Shown: positions 12,401 to 63,282 of the stretch, in pieces
How positions within the stretch are numbered: the first letter of the stretch is position 1
How the letters are laid out: every line of letters starts with the position of its first letter
Source of the DNA: Istiophorus platypterus
Taxonomy: Eukaryota > Chordata > Actinopteri > Istiophoriformes > Istiophoridae
Length of the DNA: 64,000 nucleotides
NCBI GenBank assembly: GCA_016859345.1
Contig: CM029131.1
Span: 7,554,320-7,618,319 of the forward strand
Direction: 5' to 3'
The notes under the pieces: generated by a model
What the model was told of the DNA's origin: nothing
The model's input: the letters and a program-made list of their open reading frames with translations, nothing else
Database searches by the model: none
Translations under genes and position numbers: made by a program

Positions 12401-15400
12401 GCAAAGACAAGCCCCAACCATGCAAAGTTATCATGTCCAGACAAATGTTAATGGTTTACGAATAAAAAAACTTCACTTTCAGTACACTCTAAGTATCATC
12501 TGTCACTAATTTTATTTTGAAAGCTCTGACCGAGTTACATCATGGAGATTACTATCATTTACATAATGTACCCACTATTAATGGCACAGGCTCCTCGTAG
12601 CAAGAGATTTGTTTTCCACCTGGGGAAGAGTTCACATTTAATGATGCATTAAATTTTCATCTGTTTAACAAAAAACCTCTTATCCAGGCAGCTTTACAGA
12701 GAGATCTCTAAATCCAAAGTATCTCCACCCTCGTCTCATTTATCTCTGGTCTCAGTGGCTCCCAGATTGACCACAAGTCTATGTTTAGCCCCACTGAGAG
12801 AATAAGCGAAAGGCTGCATCTGAGGCCGCCCTGTCGATGATGCGAGAGAGAGGAATAAAAAGAATTTGACAGGAGAGTGAAAAGAGAAGAGGGAAAAAAA
12901 AAGAGGTCGATGTTGTTCAGAGCCAGAGACCCTTGTACAGATCTTTTGAAGCTTTCTGTTAAAGGCTAATCAACAAGAGCAGCCCTGACACATTATCACA
13001 GAGGGTGTTTTTCTCCACTCCTAGTTGAACTGTCCTCTGGTTCACCTTGGGGTCTGTACTGTAGGATTTGTTCTGTGAAGACGATGAGGATGATGATGAT
13101 GATTATGACCTGAACTGTACTGTTGGGTTACTCTGGCTAATGTGTGCGATCCACTGAACCGATTAGTCCCTTTCAAAGTTATACAAGGCTCGATGCCGGT
13201 TCAGATACCTTGCCATCTATTTTGTAGCAGTTATCCTGGGCGCTCATCTTGATGAACTTGCCATCGATTCCCTGGAAGACGTAGAGGATGTCCCGCACCA
13301 GCGCTGCCTCGCTCACCTCCCCTACACAGGGAGAGGACAAGAGGGCGAAGGAAGTTATCGTACAATTCACACTGTATTATACAGTTAGTGCTCTCAGTTT
13401 GAAATAAAAAACAAACAAAACCAACAACCAAATAACAAGTTCGGAAACTATGAAACACGATAAAACAATGGATACTGTTTAGTGACATGAGCTCTAACTT
13501 TTTTTTTTTTTTTTTAGGAAAGCAGATGTTATGAAAAAAGCAGAACAGGTAAGAAAACATATAACTGACGTTCTGTAACAATTAAATAACCTCATTCTGG
13601 GTTTATCTGATTTTACTTACCGCCTGGGTCGCCATCTCGGCGAGGACGGACCATTCTGGCGGAGGGACCTGGGGGGCCGAGAGGTGGCCGGGCAGTTGCC
13701 GGGGCCAGAGCCGAGGATGGGGAGGAGCTCACAGGAAGAGCCCAGGCCAGTCGAGAACCGAGAGGCTGAGCTGCTCCAGCTGCAGACTGGGGAGGTTGAC
13801 TACAACAAACATTTACTGTTGTTAAAGTTCAGACTAATATCCACCACTGATACTGTCCTTTTGCTCACATCTGGATATAATCTAGTTGGTGCTGATGTGA
13901 AAGATGTAATGCTGTTTGTTTGTTTGCTTGCTTGTATATTTACCGAAAATGAAATTAATTTTAAAAACAAAAGATAGCCCAAAAAACATCTTGTACAATT
14001 ATTTACATAAAGCACAGCTACTGTGTATATGCTCCTGAGTCTGGATCCATGGTTGCAGACCATCTACTGCCACATGAGCCTGATAAACACCCATTGCTTT
14101 AATTATTATGATTGCTACGGTTACCATTTCATTTAGTCCTATTAGTAATATTATTAACCCTGTTAATATAACTATAGTATGTATAGCTATTAGTCCCATT
14201 ATTATGCTATGTTCTCTCTCCTCCCTCCTGCCCCCCCCCCTCCCTCGCTCTCTCTCTTTTTCTCACTCTCATCCCAGCCGGTCAGTGCAGACGGCCGCCC
14301 GCCATGAGCTGGGATCTGTTCAATGTTTCTACCCTGTTAAAAGGGAGTTTTTCGTTGCCGCTGTTGCCAAGTTCTTCCTCATGGGGGAAATGTTGGGTCT
14401 CTGTAAATAATATCTATAAAGAGTCTGGTCTAGACCTGCTATATATGAAAAGTGCCCTGAGATAAGCTCTGTTATGATATGGCGCTATATAAATAAAGTT
14501 GAATTGAATTGAATATATTACCATTCAATGCCATGAGATCTTTTTTTATGTTTGAAGTGAGCATTTTCCACTTTCATGATAAAAAAGGTGAGCCCAGAGT
14601 GACACACTCAATGGTCATTTGTAACTGAAGGACTCCTGCATTTTTAATAAGGATAAATGGAATTAAATGGCCTTCTGATGCCTCATAAAGCAGATCTATA
14701 AGAGGTCACGCTGAAAGGCTTGTTCATTTTCTGGTGATAATTGATGCTTCCTTTTTCTCGTTGACCGTTTTTACAGGAGGAACATTAGATAAATAACCCT
14801 GTTCTCTCCAGAGCCTTTCAGGGGATACTTCTTAAACACAGCTGACAAGTGTGATTCAAGTACAAAGATAAGTGGCTTCTCTTCTGTGTTGAGGTATATT
14901 TGAAATTGCTCACCTGGCCAGCAGTGACTGCGGCGTTGGCGTGGGTCCATTCAGCGTGTAGACTCCCAGACTGGAGATGCCACTAGTCCCCATGCTGGTT
15001 GACAGGCCGCCGCTCCTCTCCCCGTAACCCAAGGCCAGGCTCTGGGGCCGGGTGCAGTAGAAGGGGGTGGAGTGGGCGTCCCTGGGGAGGGCCTGGGCGA
15101 ACAGTGCCCCATAGTTCCCAACCTGGGAAGGACGGGCAGAAAGTGAGGAGTTGAGGGTCTCAAGTTAGTTTCAACCTCTTACTTTTGTTATGATGCATAT
15201 ATTGTTATTAAATATTTATTATAAAAGAAGGTGAAAAAAAGGGAAAAAATCACCAGAGGAACTACAGGCATTAGTAACCATAACACTGATGAAAGAAACT
15301 AAATCCAAGTAAAGTATATATTTAATCTAATATATATGAATTGTTTAATATAAATATATTAAACAATGCAGTTAGAGTTTGACCTTATGCCATGTGAATA

Positions 15401-15507
15401 AGACTGAATGAAAGCAATTTTGAAAGCGAACAGGTCAAGGACACGGAATGATAAAACAAAAAAGAAAAGCTTCTTGATTATGAATCTATGAAAGCTTTTG
15501 AGACTGT

Positions 15508-15539
<32 letters not shown>

Positions 15540-18237
15540 CTGTGTATGCATGCGCCCCTCACCCTGCTTGATGGTTTACGAGGGTCTTCAGAAAGGCTGA
15601 GCAGCAGGTAGAGAACAGACCAGCGATGCTTTAGAACGCCCTGTCAAACAGTAACAAAACATCCCATCAGCTGTATATCATCATAATCTGTTTAGTGCAC
15701 TTACATAAAAAAACCCTTAATTGGCAAATAATATAATTTATAATTAGTGTATAAATAAAACACTAACCTGAGTCTGAAGTTTTCTATGCAGCTCTGAAAA
15801 CAGAGCGGCATCTGCTTCTCTTCTCTGCTTTAGCACTGCAACAGCATCAAGACAAACTCCGTCAGCTGAGATGTTTAAGTTTAAAAATTACAGTTCACAG
15901 AGAAGTTTCCCAAATTCTCCTTTAGTAATAACTGTAGGAAATTCCCCAAAGGATTTTAAGGATTTCTTATTTTCACTAATCGATTCACAATCAATCAAAA
16001 AAAAAAATTAAATAAACCTTTGCACAAACAGCCTATTTGGGAAATGAACACGGTTAATGAAAGACAGCTGTGTTTTTAACTGCAGCGGAAAACAAAAGAA
16101 AGCAGGAATTAAATTTCTGAGGAAAAGGAGGTGCGTCAGGGCTTAGAAAAGCAGACAGGTTGCAGGCTGCACAGCTCGCTCTGTTCTGCAGCACAAAGAA
16201 ACCTTTCATGACTCTGTGAATAGGAAAAGACCTTGACCCTCTCTTTTTAGTAGACCTTCATTTAAAAAGGAGACATTTTAAGAGCTTTTCTGATGTGAAT
16301 AATATCAGGGATCCATGTCGATATGTTGCTGTGCGACAGAATACAGAAAACTAACTTCTTACAGAACAAAAAAAACTAACTTTTAGTTCAATTCAGCTGG
16401 CTTCTGTATAAGCGTCTGACTATCAACTTGGGTATGACAGGTCTCAGTTGGAAGCTTGAGTTGAACAACAAATGGTATTTCCGCAGCTGTATTTGCTGAT
16501 ATCACTGGATTAAATTCTCTCATTAGTGAACCACCTTGATTCAAATTCAACTGGACTAAATATCTGATCGGGAATCCATGCATAAGCAATGCATAATGCA
16601 TAATTCTGGCCAACAGGTGCCTAATTTATAGTAACAACCTGGTTTATCATTTTTATTGTGACTCTGTGGCCTTAAAAAAAAAAAAACTTCCAATAAGTCC
16701 ACCTTAAAACCTGGGATGAATAAGACACTCTCTACAGTAAGTGCGATGCTATTTTTGTTTTAGCTTGGATCAATGTTTTCCCACTAATGGTGCCACCTTA
16801 GCTACTACTGGGATTTGCTATTATAGTGAAAGTGCTCTGTTACAGCAGTTAGGTAACCTATAGTATGATACTGTTGTCATTGGCGCCCAGAAAGGGGGGG
16901 GGGTTACAAACTGCCACTTACGTTCTTTCTTGATCTTCTCTGACACCAGGAACTCATCTCGTTCAATAGTGGGGGCGTAGTTGCTGCCAATGACTCGCAC
17001 TGCATACTGGAACTGGTGGGCAACCTCAGCTGGAAAAATAAACAGCCAGGGATGACTAAAAGGTCACGGTGGCACTTTGGAGTGATGCAGAAGTCATCAG
17101 CAGAAGTTTCTGCAGCTCCACTTTTAACCCAAACCTTTTCAAAAAGTAGGGAACCCACAGTAGGACACTTTAAACTAAAATACTAGGGTGCTGATGTGAA
17201 TGGACTGTAGGATAAAAAAGGGACCAGGTAGTGTGAAAAAAATGAGTGTGGCTACCACTTTGGCTTTGGATTAAGCACATTAAAGCTAATGTTTCTGTAA
17301 AAACTTCCATAATGCAAAGTTTTTGGCGTCTTTAATGACGAGTCTAAATGTGCAATCGTGTCAAACTGGACACGATCATACTGATATTTCTTTCCGCTGT
17401 CTCTGATCAGACATGCTAATCTTTCCCTGAGATGCCCGCATCCAGCAGGGGCCTGCAAGCTAGCCGGACACAAGAGCATCCAATAGCCATACAAGGAGTG
17501 CACTGGTCGGCGGGAGAGCTAACTGGCTCTGCGAGTTCACGGATAGCTGGACTAATCACCTGATCAAAAACCAAAGCTAACATTGTCGGTAACAGATCGA
17601 AGTACCATGAAGCTGTCAAGCGGGACTGCCTGACAGCTACACGGACCTAGCCCCGCTCACGTCCCGTTGTCCCGCACAGCTAAAGTGGCACAAAACGAAG
17701 CTAAAGTGGCACAAAACGAAAGTGGTACTGATTCTGTTATAATCGGTATGATGTGTGCCAGTTCACTTGCGAGGCCCCGCGAAATTAATAATATGCCCAC
17801 TTCAGTTCGGCATATCTCCATCAGGACCAGAAGCACTTATCCCGGTAGAACTTCATCCGTATTTTACGCCATTCCGCCGCGAAAACACACCGGGTTCGAG
17901 GGAGCGCAAGCGGCGTAAAAAGTTGAATTGATGATAAAATTAGAGCCGTCTTGCCTCGTAAATATATGCCGAAATTGTCAGCGGACGATAAAGGTTCAGT
18001 TGATGCATTTACTTTATAAGTAGAATGTGTGCGATTACCAGTGAAAGGAGGAACGACAACGTGACGGATTTTTCAATGAGGTTCGCTCTGACAGTTCCCG
18101 AAGACTAAAGAAGCGCACATATCTGGACTCGAGCGGAGCATGCTAACGTTAACTGATGTACCTTCGCTTTTCCCCGTGATTCTGCAGCAGAGGCTCTGGA
18201 GAAGCACATTGGGTGATTTCTGATCCAGGGTCGCCAT
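4594..18237 (-). CDS. tubgcp3: Gamma-tubulin complex component 3, complete spliced coding region (23 exons)
   Basis: This is the span of a spliced gene; the exons are listed separately. The protein is a core spoke of the gamma-tubulin small and ring complexes. With GCP2 it holds gamma-tubulin and nucleates microtubules at centrosomes and spindle poles. Joining the exons gives 2718 nt, 905 residues plus stop, against about 907 in mammals. The start reads MATLDQKSPNVLLQ in good Kozak context (A at -3, G at +4). Residues 1-120 form the N-terminal region, which in the family binds MOZART1. Residues 110-240 are a Ser/Pro/Gly-rich linker. About 240-550 is the Grip1 region (ELGWLHNK, FGLVGQ, RRLLVW, RWIYDGELEDTYHE). 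About 550-870 is the Grip2/gamma-tubulin-binding region ([38 protein letters not shown]). The basic tail EPRLR...RGRR ends the protein. Every junction keeps frame and no exon is missing. Identification rests on recalled orthologue sequence. Confidence 0.97.
4661..5349 (-). other. tubgcp3: tubgcp3 intron 22
   Basis: Last intron (689 nt), with a weak GTTTGC donor and a good CCCTCCACAG acceptor. It holds a short C-run near 4728 and no coding signal. Confidence 0.8.
5350..5444 (-). CDS. tubgcp3: tubgcp3 exon 22 (residues 853-884)
   Basis: It encodes NIVQQFLVLLMQSSDESLRF and LSFRLDFNEHY. The donor GTTTGC is poor. Reading through it would add a short tail (RFAISNTGNKTS) and a stop, so retention of the last intron is possible. 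Confidence 0.93.
5565..5681 (-). CDS. tubgcp3: tubgcp3 exon 21 (residues 814-852)
   Basis: It encodes GQWGVTAEQEAEEKRRVQEF and then MRSQLRILTHFYQ. The acidic-basic helix is typical of GCP3. Confidence 0.95.
5796..5936 (-). CDS. tubgcp3: tubgcp3 exon 20 (residues 767-813)
   Basis: It encodes LLNQLRAIFDQIIEFQSAQD and a charged helix ending RKKQREAE. The acceptor is CTGTCCAG and the donor GTAACG. Confidence 0.95.
6034..6165 (-). CDS. tubgcp3: tubgcp3 exon 19 (residues 723-766)
   Basis: It encodes [20 protein letters not shown] and then HEVFLDTIISRCLLD, the conserved Grip2 helices around the gamma-tubulin interface. Confidence 0.96.
6685..6773 (-). CDS. tubgcp3: tubgcp3 exon 18 (residues 693-722)
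   Basis: It encodes [20 protein letters not shown] and MQYYITFE. The acceptor is ACCCTCCAG and the donor GTCAGA. Confidence 0.96.
7215..7350 (-). CDS. tubgcp3: tubgcp3 exon 17 (residues 648-693)
   Basis: It encodes [20 protein letters not shown], a Grip2 core motif. The donor is GTACAC, phase 1. Confidence 0.96.
7499..7567 (-). CDS. tubgcp3: tubgcp3 exon 16 (residues 625-647)
   Basis: It encodes [20 protein letters not shown], almost invariant in vertebrate GCP3. Both ends are phase 0. Confidence 0.96.
7627..7657. repeat. (CA)n microsatellite
   Basis: In the 106-nt tubgcp3 intron 15, (UG)n on the transcript. Confidence 0.95.
7674..7809 (-). CDS. tubgcp3: tubgcp3 exon 15 (residues 579-624)
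   Basis: It encodes ARPATTLYQHNLTGILETAV and then NAEILKRLDVRLLE. The intron that follows on the transcript is only 106 nt and carries a (UG)n run 16 nt past the donor. Confidence 0.96.
7961..8150 (-). CDS. tubgcp3: tubgcp3 exon 14 (residues 516-579)
   Basis: It encodes EGAFQEKIDAAYFDTSKYLL and [20 protein letters not shown], the Grip1-Grip2 transition. It ends in phase 2 (AA, completed by A of exon 15 to give Lys). Confidence 0.96.
8151..8950 (-). other. tubgcp3: tubgcp3 intron 13
   Basis: 800 nt, A/T-rich, with an A-run near 8333. The open frames are shadows; no other feature was seen. Confidence 0.8.
8951..9059 (-). CDS. tubgcp3: tubgcp3 exon 13 (residues 480-516)
   Basis: It encodes VLLIGKSINFLHQVCHDRTP and a variable PPGKITPASKSGD loop. 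The acceptor is CCTCTAG and the donor GTAAGA, phase 1. Confidence 0.95.
9282..9392 (-). CDS. tubgcp3: tubgcp3 exon 12 (residues 443-479)
   Basis: It encodes FFVASDPNVKTDRLWHDKYS and LRKSMIPSFITMDQARK. The 3' splice site is GTGTGTGTAG. The long CA microsatellite on the plus strand stands where the polypyrimidine tract should be, so this acceptor consists of UG repeat. Confidence 0.95.
9393..10800 (-). other. tubgcp3: tubgcp3 intron 11
   Basis: 1408 nt. Its transcript 3' end consists of the (UG)n microsatellite at 9395-9510, which runs directly into the exon 12 acceptor. The rest is AT-rich, with a CT-rich stretch near 10490-10555. Confidence 0.8.
9395..9510. repeat. (CA)n microsatellite
   Basis: Near-pure CA of about 116 bp abutting tubgcp3 exon 12. 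Confidence 0.95.
10801..10967 (-). CDS. tubgcp3: tubgcp3 exon 11 (residues 387-442)
   Basis: It encodes GRKGGELASAVHAYGKTGDP, then LVQHILSLVSHPILNFLYRW and IYDGELEDTYHE. This is among the most conserved GCP3 stretches. Confidence 0.97.
11069..11201 (-). CDS. tubgcp3: tubgcp3 exon 10 (residues 343-387)
   Basis: It encodes SSLTLRRLLVWMYDPKVRLK and then TLAALVDFCQ, conserved in Grip1. The donor is GTAGCT, phase 1. Confidence 0.95.
11549..11617 (-). CDS. tubgcp3: tubgcp3 exon 9 (residues 320-342)
   Basis: It encodes SFCASLHQELKEYYRLLSVL. The exon is flanked by CCTCAG and GTACAA, both phase 0. Confidence 0.95.
11755..11880 (-). CDS. tubgcp3: tubgcp3 exon 8 (residues 278-319)
   Basis: It encodes SLRDTSSRLAELGWLHNKVR and then SLDRAFGLVGQ, a Grip1 signature. 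The acceptor is CTCTCCAG and the donor GTGTGT. Both ends are phase 0. Confidence 0.96.
11881..13208 (-). other. tubgcp3: tubgcp3 intron 7
   Basis: 1328 nt without coding signal. A short GAT repeat lies near 13081-13106 and an A-run at about 12370. Confidence 0.8.
13209..13321 (-). CDS. tubgcp3: tubgcp3 exon 7 (residues 240-277)
   Basis: It encodes EVSEAALVRDILYVFQGIDG and then KFIKM...CYKIDGK, the start of the Grip1 region. The donor is GTATCT, phase 0. Confidence 0.95.
13621..13799 (-). CDS. tubgcp3: tubgcp3 exon 6 (residues 180-240)
   Basis: It encodes SQPPQSAAGAAQPLGSRLAW and a Pro/Ala-rich linker that ends MVRPRRDGDPGG. Three nearer AGs look like acceptors, but only TTTGTTGTAG at 13800 keeps exon 5 and exon 6 in one frame; the others hit a stop. 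The LGSRLAW and R-R-x-G-D motifs match the mammalian linker. Confidence 0.9.
13800..14913 (-). other. tubgcp3: tubgcp3 intron 5, carrying a retroposon tail
   Basis: 1114 nt. About 14250-14517 is a fish retroposon 3' end in the opposite orientation to the gene (see separate entry). A pyrimidine-rich block lies at 14215-14275. Confidence 0.8.
14250..14517 (+). mobile_element. Truncated fish retroposon 3' end (LINE/SINE-type tail)
   Basis: From CAGCCGGTCAGTGCAGACGG through GTTGGGTCTCTGTAAATAAT and TGGCGCTATATAAATAAAGT to a TTGAATTGAATTGAAT tail, this is the familiar teleost non-LTR retroposon end that recurs in percomorph genomes. It has no coding part, so it is a 5'-truncated copy. It lies in tubgcp3 intron 5, antisense to the gene. 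The family assignment (L2-like) is from memory and uncertain; that it is an interspersed repeat is more certain. Confidence 0.7.
14914..15122 (-). CDS. tubgcp3: tubgcp3 exon 5 (residues 111-180)
   Basis: It encodes NYGALFAQALPRDAHSTPFY followed by a Ser/Gly-rich stretch (STSMGTSGISSLGVY) that ends PTPTPQSLLA. The exon begins the low-complexity linker, is GC-rich, and ends in phase 2 at a GTGAGC donor. Confidence 0.93.
15505..15546. repeat. (TG)n microsatellite
   Basis: In tubgcp3 intron 4, next to the exon 4 donor. Confidence 0.95.
15563..15640 (-). CDS. tubgcp3: tubgcp3 exon 4 (residues 85-110)
   Basis: It encodes GVLKHRWSVLYLLLSLSEDP and a short KPSSR end. The donor is GTGAGG. A (TG)n run, read as (CA)n in the transcript, begins 16 nt into the next intron. 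Confidence 0.94.
15768..15835 (-). CDS. tubgcp3: tubgcp3 exon 3 (residues 62-84)
   Basis: It encodes LLKQRREADAALFSELHRKL, highly conserved in the family. The acceptor TTGCAG was chosen because it restores the codon left split by exon 2. The donor GTTAGT follows in phase 0. Confidence 0.94.
15836..16921 (-). other. tubgcp3: tubgcp3 intron 2
   Basis: 1086 nt of AT-rich sequence with A-runs near 16000 and 16675. No exon-like segment with matching frame and splice sites was seen. Confidence 0.75.
16922..17029 (-). CDS. tubgcp3: tubgcp3 exon 2 (residues 26-62)
   Basis: It encodes EVAHQFQYAVRVIGSN and then PTIERDEFLVSEKIKKE. The acceptor is TTTTTCCAG and the donor GTAAGT; both ends are phase 1. 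This is the N-terminal helical region. Confidence 0.95.
17030..18161 (-). other. tubgcp3: tubgcp3 intron 1 with CpG-rich part
   Basis: 1132 nt. About 17400-17920 is clearly richer in CpG than the rest of the gene. It includes a perfect 21-bp tandem duplication (17679-17720), and an 8-bp perfect hairpin lies just before it at 17355-17376. This could be part of the promoter-associated island or an inserted element. Confidence 0.7.
18162..18237 (-). CDS. tubgcp3: tubgcp3 exon 1 (residues 1-26, start codon)
   Basis: The ATG at 18237 is followed by MATLDQKSPNVLLQSLCCRI. The exon ends GAAG before a GTACAT donor in phase 1. The start matches the conserved vertebrate N-terminus, and no nearer in-frame ATG competes. 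Confidence 0.93.
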
Positions 18238-18329
18238 GTTATCTGTGGCCAGCGTTTTGTGTGTTGCCCGGAAAATGATTAAGTGCCACTGAATAATATG
18301 AGCTAGCTCCAGTCTCCCACTACGAGCAA

Positions 18330-18339
18330 CGCCATTTTG
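18330..18339 (-). promoter_or_regulatory. YY1-like site (CAAAATGGCG)
   Basis: Minus-strand CAAAATGGCG matches the AAnATGGCG consensus; sequence match only. Confidence 0.5.
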
Positions 18340-18389
18340 ACAAGTTGAGTCAAGCTAGCACGAAACAGGAAGAGCACGACCGCCTCTAG

Positions 18390-18399
18390 CGCCATGTTT
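18390..18399 (-). promoter_or_regulatory. YY1-like site (AAACATGGCG)
   Basis: Minus-strand AAACATGGCG, the second copy, in the same orientation and 60 bp upstream of the first. Confidence 0.5.
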
Positions 18400-18420
18400 C
18401 CTCCAAAATAAAAGTATAGA

Positions 18421-19690
18421 ATTTCTCGCACGTTTGGTAAAACATTGCCTGATTATCAGGAGGGTTTAATGAATGGGAATAAAACAGGGTAAAATGGAAG
18501 GATTTCTAAATAAGAATAACTGAAGTAGACGTTAATTAATTGTGTAATGCAATAAATTTATTTAAACAGTTTAAGATACATCATGTCAGAAAAAAAAATC
18601 AAATTAAAGTGGATGGCAATAGACACCAGATTATTTTATTAATTACTCAATTTAATGCCAAATTTTCCACTCTTCTTACTGAAAAATCCCAACTGAATGA
18701 GTTTTTAACCTCTAAATTATGACAATTATAGGATTTGTATAACCCTTAACGTCGATTGGCGTCTCTAATTAATTCTGACAATAGCCCATGACATTTGAAA
18801 TTGAATGGACGAGAGACCAACAAATAAAAATTGATTTAAATATATGCTACTAAAAATATACAACCCAGGAACTGCACTTTAGTGACTCACAGTGTGCTTT
18901 ATTCTTTTAATATTGATATCTATACTTTGAATTTCTCAGAAATGCGGGCCTTCTTAGATAGACTTACTCTAGACCCTCAGCCTTCACTATCATAATACTA
19001 TGAGAATTTTTCATACATTTAAATGTAGCATGCATGTCACTTGCAGTGATTTTTTTTATTTAAAGGGAAGACGTTTAGATTAAGTCCCTCCAGTAAGAGT
19101 TTTATTACGCAGATAACAACCGGACGTGGCGGTTGTTATTGTGGCAGCTCTGACGCCGGTGTTTCAACTGAACCCGCCGAAAAGCGTCTCCAGGAAACGG
19201 AGGTTGGACAAACGAGTAAAAACATTTCCCTCCGGAAACACGGCACCGTGGACCGAGGTTCTGCCTCCCAACCTGACCGCGACCCGACCCACAACCTGTA
19301 CATGATCCATTACGTAATTCTGTATTCGTCTTGTTAACTTTCTGCTACGACGCTTTATAAAATCGCTACCGAATGAACAAAATAATTTAAACTCGACTAA
19401 TTTGCCGTACGACAAAGTGGACACCATTTAGCCTATTATGAGCCTTTTATTCCCTTTTGAATGTATTTTTAAATAGTGGCACATAAATCAAAGTACGCGT
19501 GTCTTCTCTTCTGTTTCTGACAAAATCCCGTCAAAATTAAAAAAAAAAAAATAATGTTTGTGTAGTTTGAATAATATACGTTTCTCGTAATGTATCGTTA
19601 ATTTAATTTTTTTTTAGAACATTGTCCCGCTTCCCTAAATTAAATCAGACGTCCAATCGATCACAGCGTTAAAAAAATAAAAATATATAA
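18421..19690. other. Spacer between the divergent promoters
   Basis: AT-rich to about 19080, then a CpG-rich island (about 19110-19430) with open frames on both strands, then AT-rich again to 19690. No recognised gene; the island is discussed as a finding. Confidence 0.5.
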
Positions 19691-19718
19691 ATATATATAA
19701 ATATAAAAGCACCAGAGT

Positions 19719-19728
19719 GCGCATGCGC
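19719..19728. promoter_or_regulatory. NRF1-type palindromic site
   Basis: GCGCATGCGC is a perfect match to the NRF1 palindrome, 10 bp after the TATA-like box. Confidence 0.6.
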
Positions 19729-19762
19729 CCACCTCTCCCCTCCTAGAGTCACCACCTGGCTC

Positions 19763-19772
19763 CACGTGACGT
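19763..19772. promoter_or_regulatory. E-box overlapping CRE half-site
   Basis: CACGTGACGT: a CACGTG E-box sharing bases with TGACGT. USF/MITF-type and CREB/ATF-type factors bind such sites. Confidence 0.5.
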
Positions 19773-19834
19773 AGATGAAAGTAAAGCTCCTTTGGCCGCC
19801 GCGCGAGGCGAGAAGATTATTGGTGCGCGCGCGC

Positions 19835-19918
19835 GGGGGGGGGGGCGAGGGAGGAGGAGGAGGAGGAGGAGGAGGGAGCGCGAGCGAGGAGGAGGAGGAG
19901 GAGGAGGAGGAGGAGGAA
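19835..19918 (+). repeat. G-run and (GGA)n purine block
   Basis: Eleven G, a short linker, then two arrays of GGA units split by GGGAGCGCGAGC. The strand is purine-only over long stretches and can form triplex or G-quadruplex structure. It lies at or just upstream of the atp11a transcription start region. Confidence 0.9.
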
Positions 19919-20109
19919 GGACTAGAAATTAGTTTCATCCCGGTGTTTTAAGGAGGAGCGACGCACTTGTCCGTACCTGCCCCTCAAAACTGTAGTAAAA
20001 GCTCCGTGCTACTAGTAGAGCCTGTTGTTAAAGTCTCCATAGGTGAGTGCTGCGGCTTCTTTTTTAGTTGCTGTCGGTCTTTTTCCTCGGTTGTTGTTCT
20101 TTTTCTTAA

Positions 20110-20146
20110 TTTTATTTATTCATTTATTTATTTATTTATTTATTTT
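20110..20146 (+). repeat. (TTTA)n tract
   Basis: About nine TTTA units with one interruption. They would serve as the pyrimidine-rich tract of the putative leader intron. Confidence 0.9.
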
Positions 20147-20186
20147 ATATTTTCAAGCCAGGAAGACGCGAAGACGCGGAAAAGTC

Positions 20187-20219
20187 ATGGACAGAGGAGG
20201 AGATTTAAAAAGAAGCTAG
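20187..20219 (+). CDS. Upstream ORF in the atp11a leader (MDRGGDLKRS)
   Basis: ATG GAC ... TAG, ten residues, ending 86 nt before the main ATG. It is the only upstream ATG between the putative leader acceptor and the coding start. Its context is moderate (C at -1, G at +4). It would be expected to modulate atp11a translation; there is no evidence that the peptide matters. Confidence 0.35.
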   Translation: MDRGGDLKRS

Positions 20220-20305
20220 CGCCTCACGATATATTGACCGTTAAGGGGAAGGAAAAACGACTCCGGTAGAGAAGAAGCGTCCGGGGAGGGAAGAGGAGGA
20301 ACGGG

Positions 20306-63247
<42,942 letters not shown>

Positions 63248-63281
63248 AGGGCTTCAGCACGGTAAAAGACACATTCTGCCA

Positions 63282-63282
<1 letters not shown>

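Larger units (their letters stand above)
18238..18420 (-). promoter_or_regulatory. tubgcp3: tubgcp3 core promoter / 5' UTR region
   Basis: No TATA box. Two YY1-type motifs with ATGGCG in the gene's sense orientation lie 93 and 153 nt upstream of the start codon, with an ETS-like core (CAGGAAG) at about 18366. Such YY1 elements are typical just downstream of transcription starts of TATA-less housekeeping genes, which fits a gamma-tubulin complex gene. The start site itself is not visible. Confidence 0.5.
19700..19930 (+). promoter_or_regulatory. atp11a: atp11a promoter
   Basis: In order: TATAAAAG at 19702-19709, NRF1-type palindrome GCGCATGCGC at 19719-19728, E-box CACGTG at 19763-19768 overlapping a TGACGT half CRE (19767-19772), an inverted CCAAT box (ATTGG, 19819-19823), (GC)n at about 19824-19834, an 11-G run (19835-19845) and (GGA)n to 19918. 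The block has high GC and CpG. Motifs are seen directly; their function is inferred. Confidence 0.6.
19931..20305 (+). other. atp11a: atp11a 5' UTR region with possible mini-intron and uORF
   Basis: A consensus donor (CATAG then GTGAGT) lies at 20043. A TTTA-rich tract ends in an acceptor (AAGCCAG) at 20161, so a 119-nt 5' UTR intron (20043-20161) is likely. After it comes an 11-codon upstream frame at 20187-20219. The transcription start is not defined. Confidence 0.45.

Noticed and set aside
13621..13780. Alternative acceptors for tubgcp3 exon 6 (CTGCAG and CCCCAG)
   Set aside because: Both shift frame relative to exon 5 and reach a TGA; the acceptor at 13800 keeps frame and matches the linker motif.
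17667..17918. 83-codon frame with repeated AKVAQNE
   Set aside because: Starts at TTG, the repeat is just the 21-bp tandem duplication, and no domain is recognisable.
19967..20269. 100-codon frame in the atp11a leader
   Set aside because: Begins at TTG and crosses the likely leader intron; the only upstream ATG is the ten-residue uORF.
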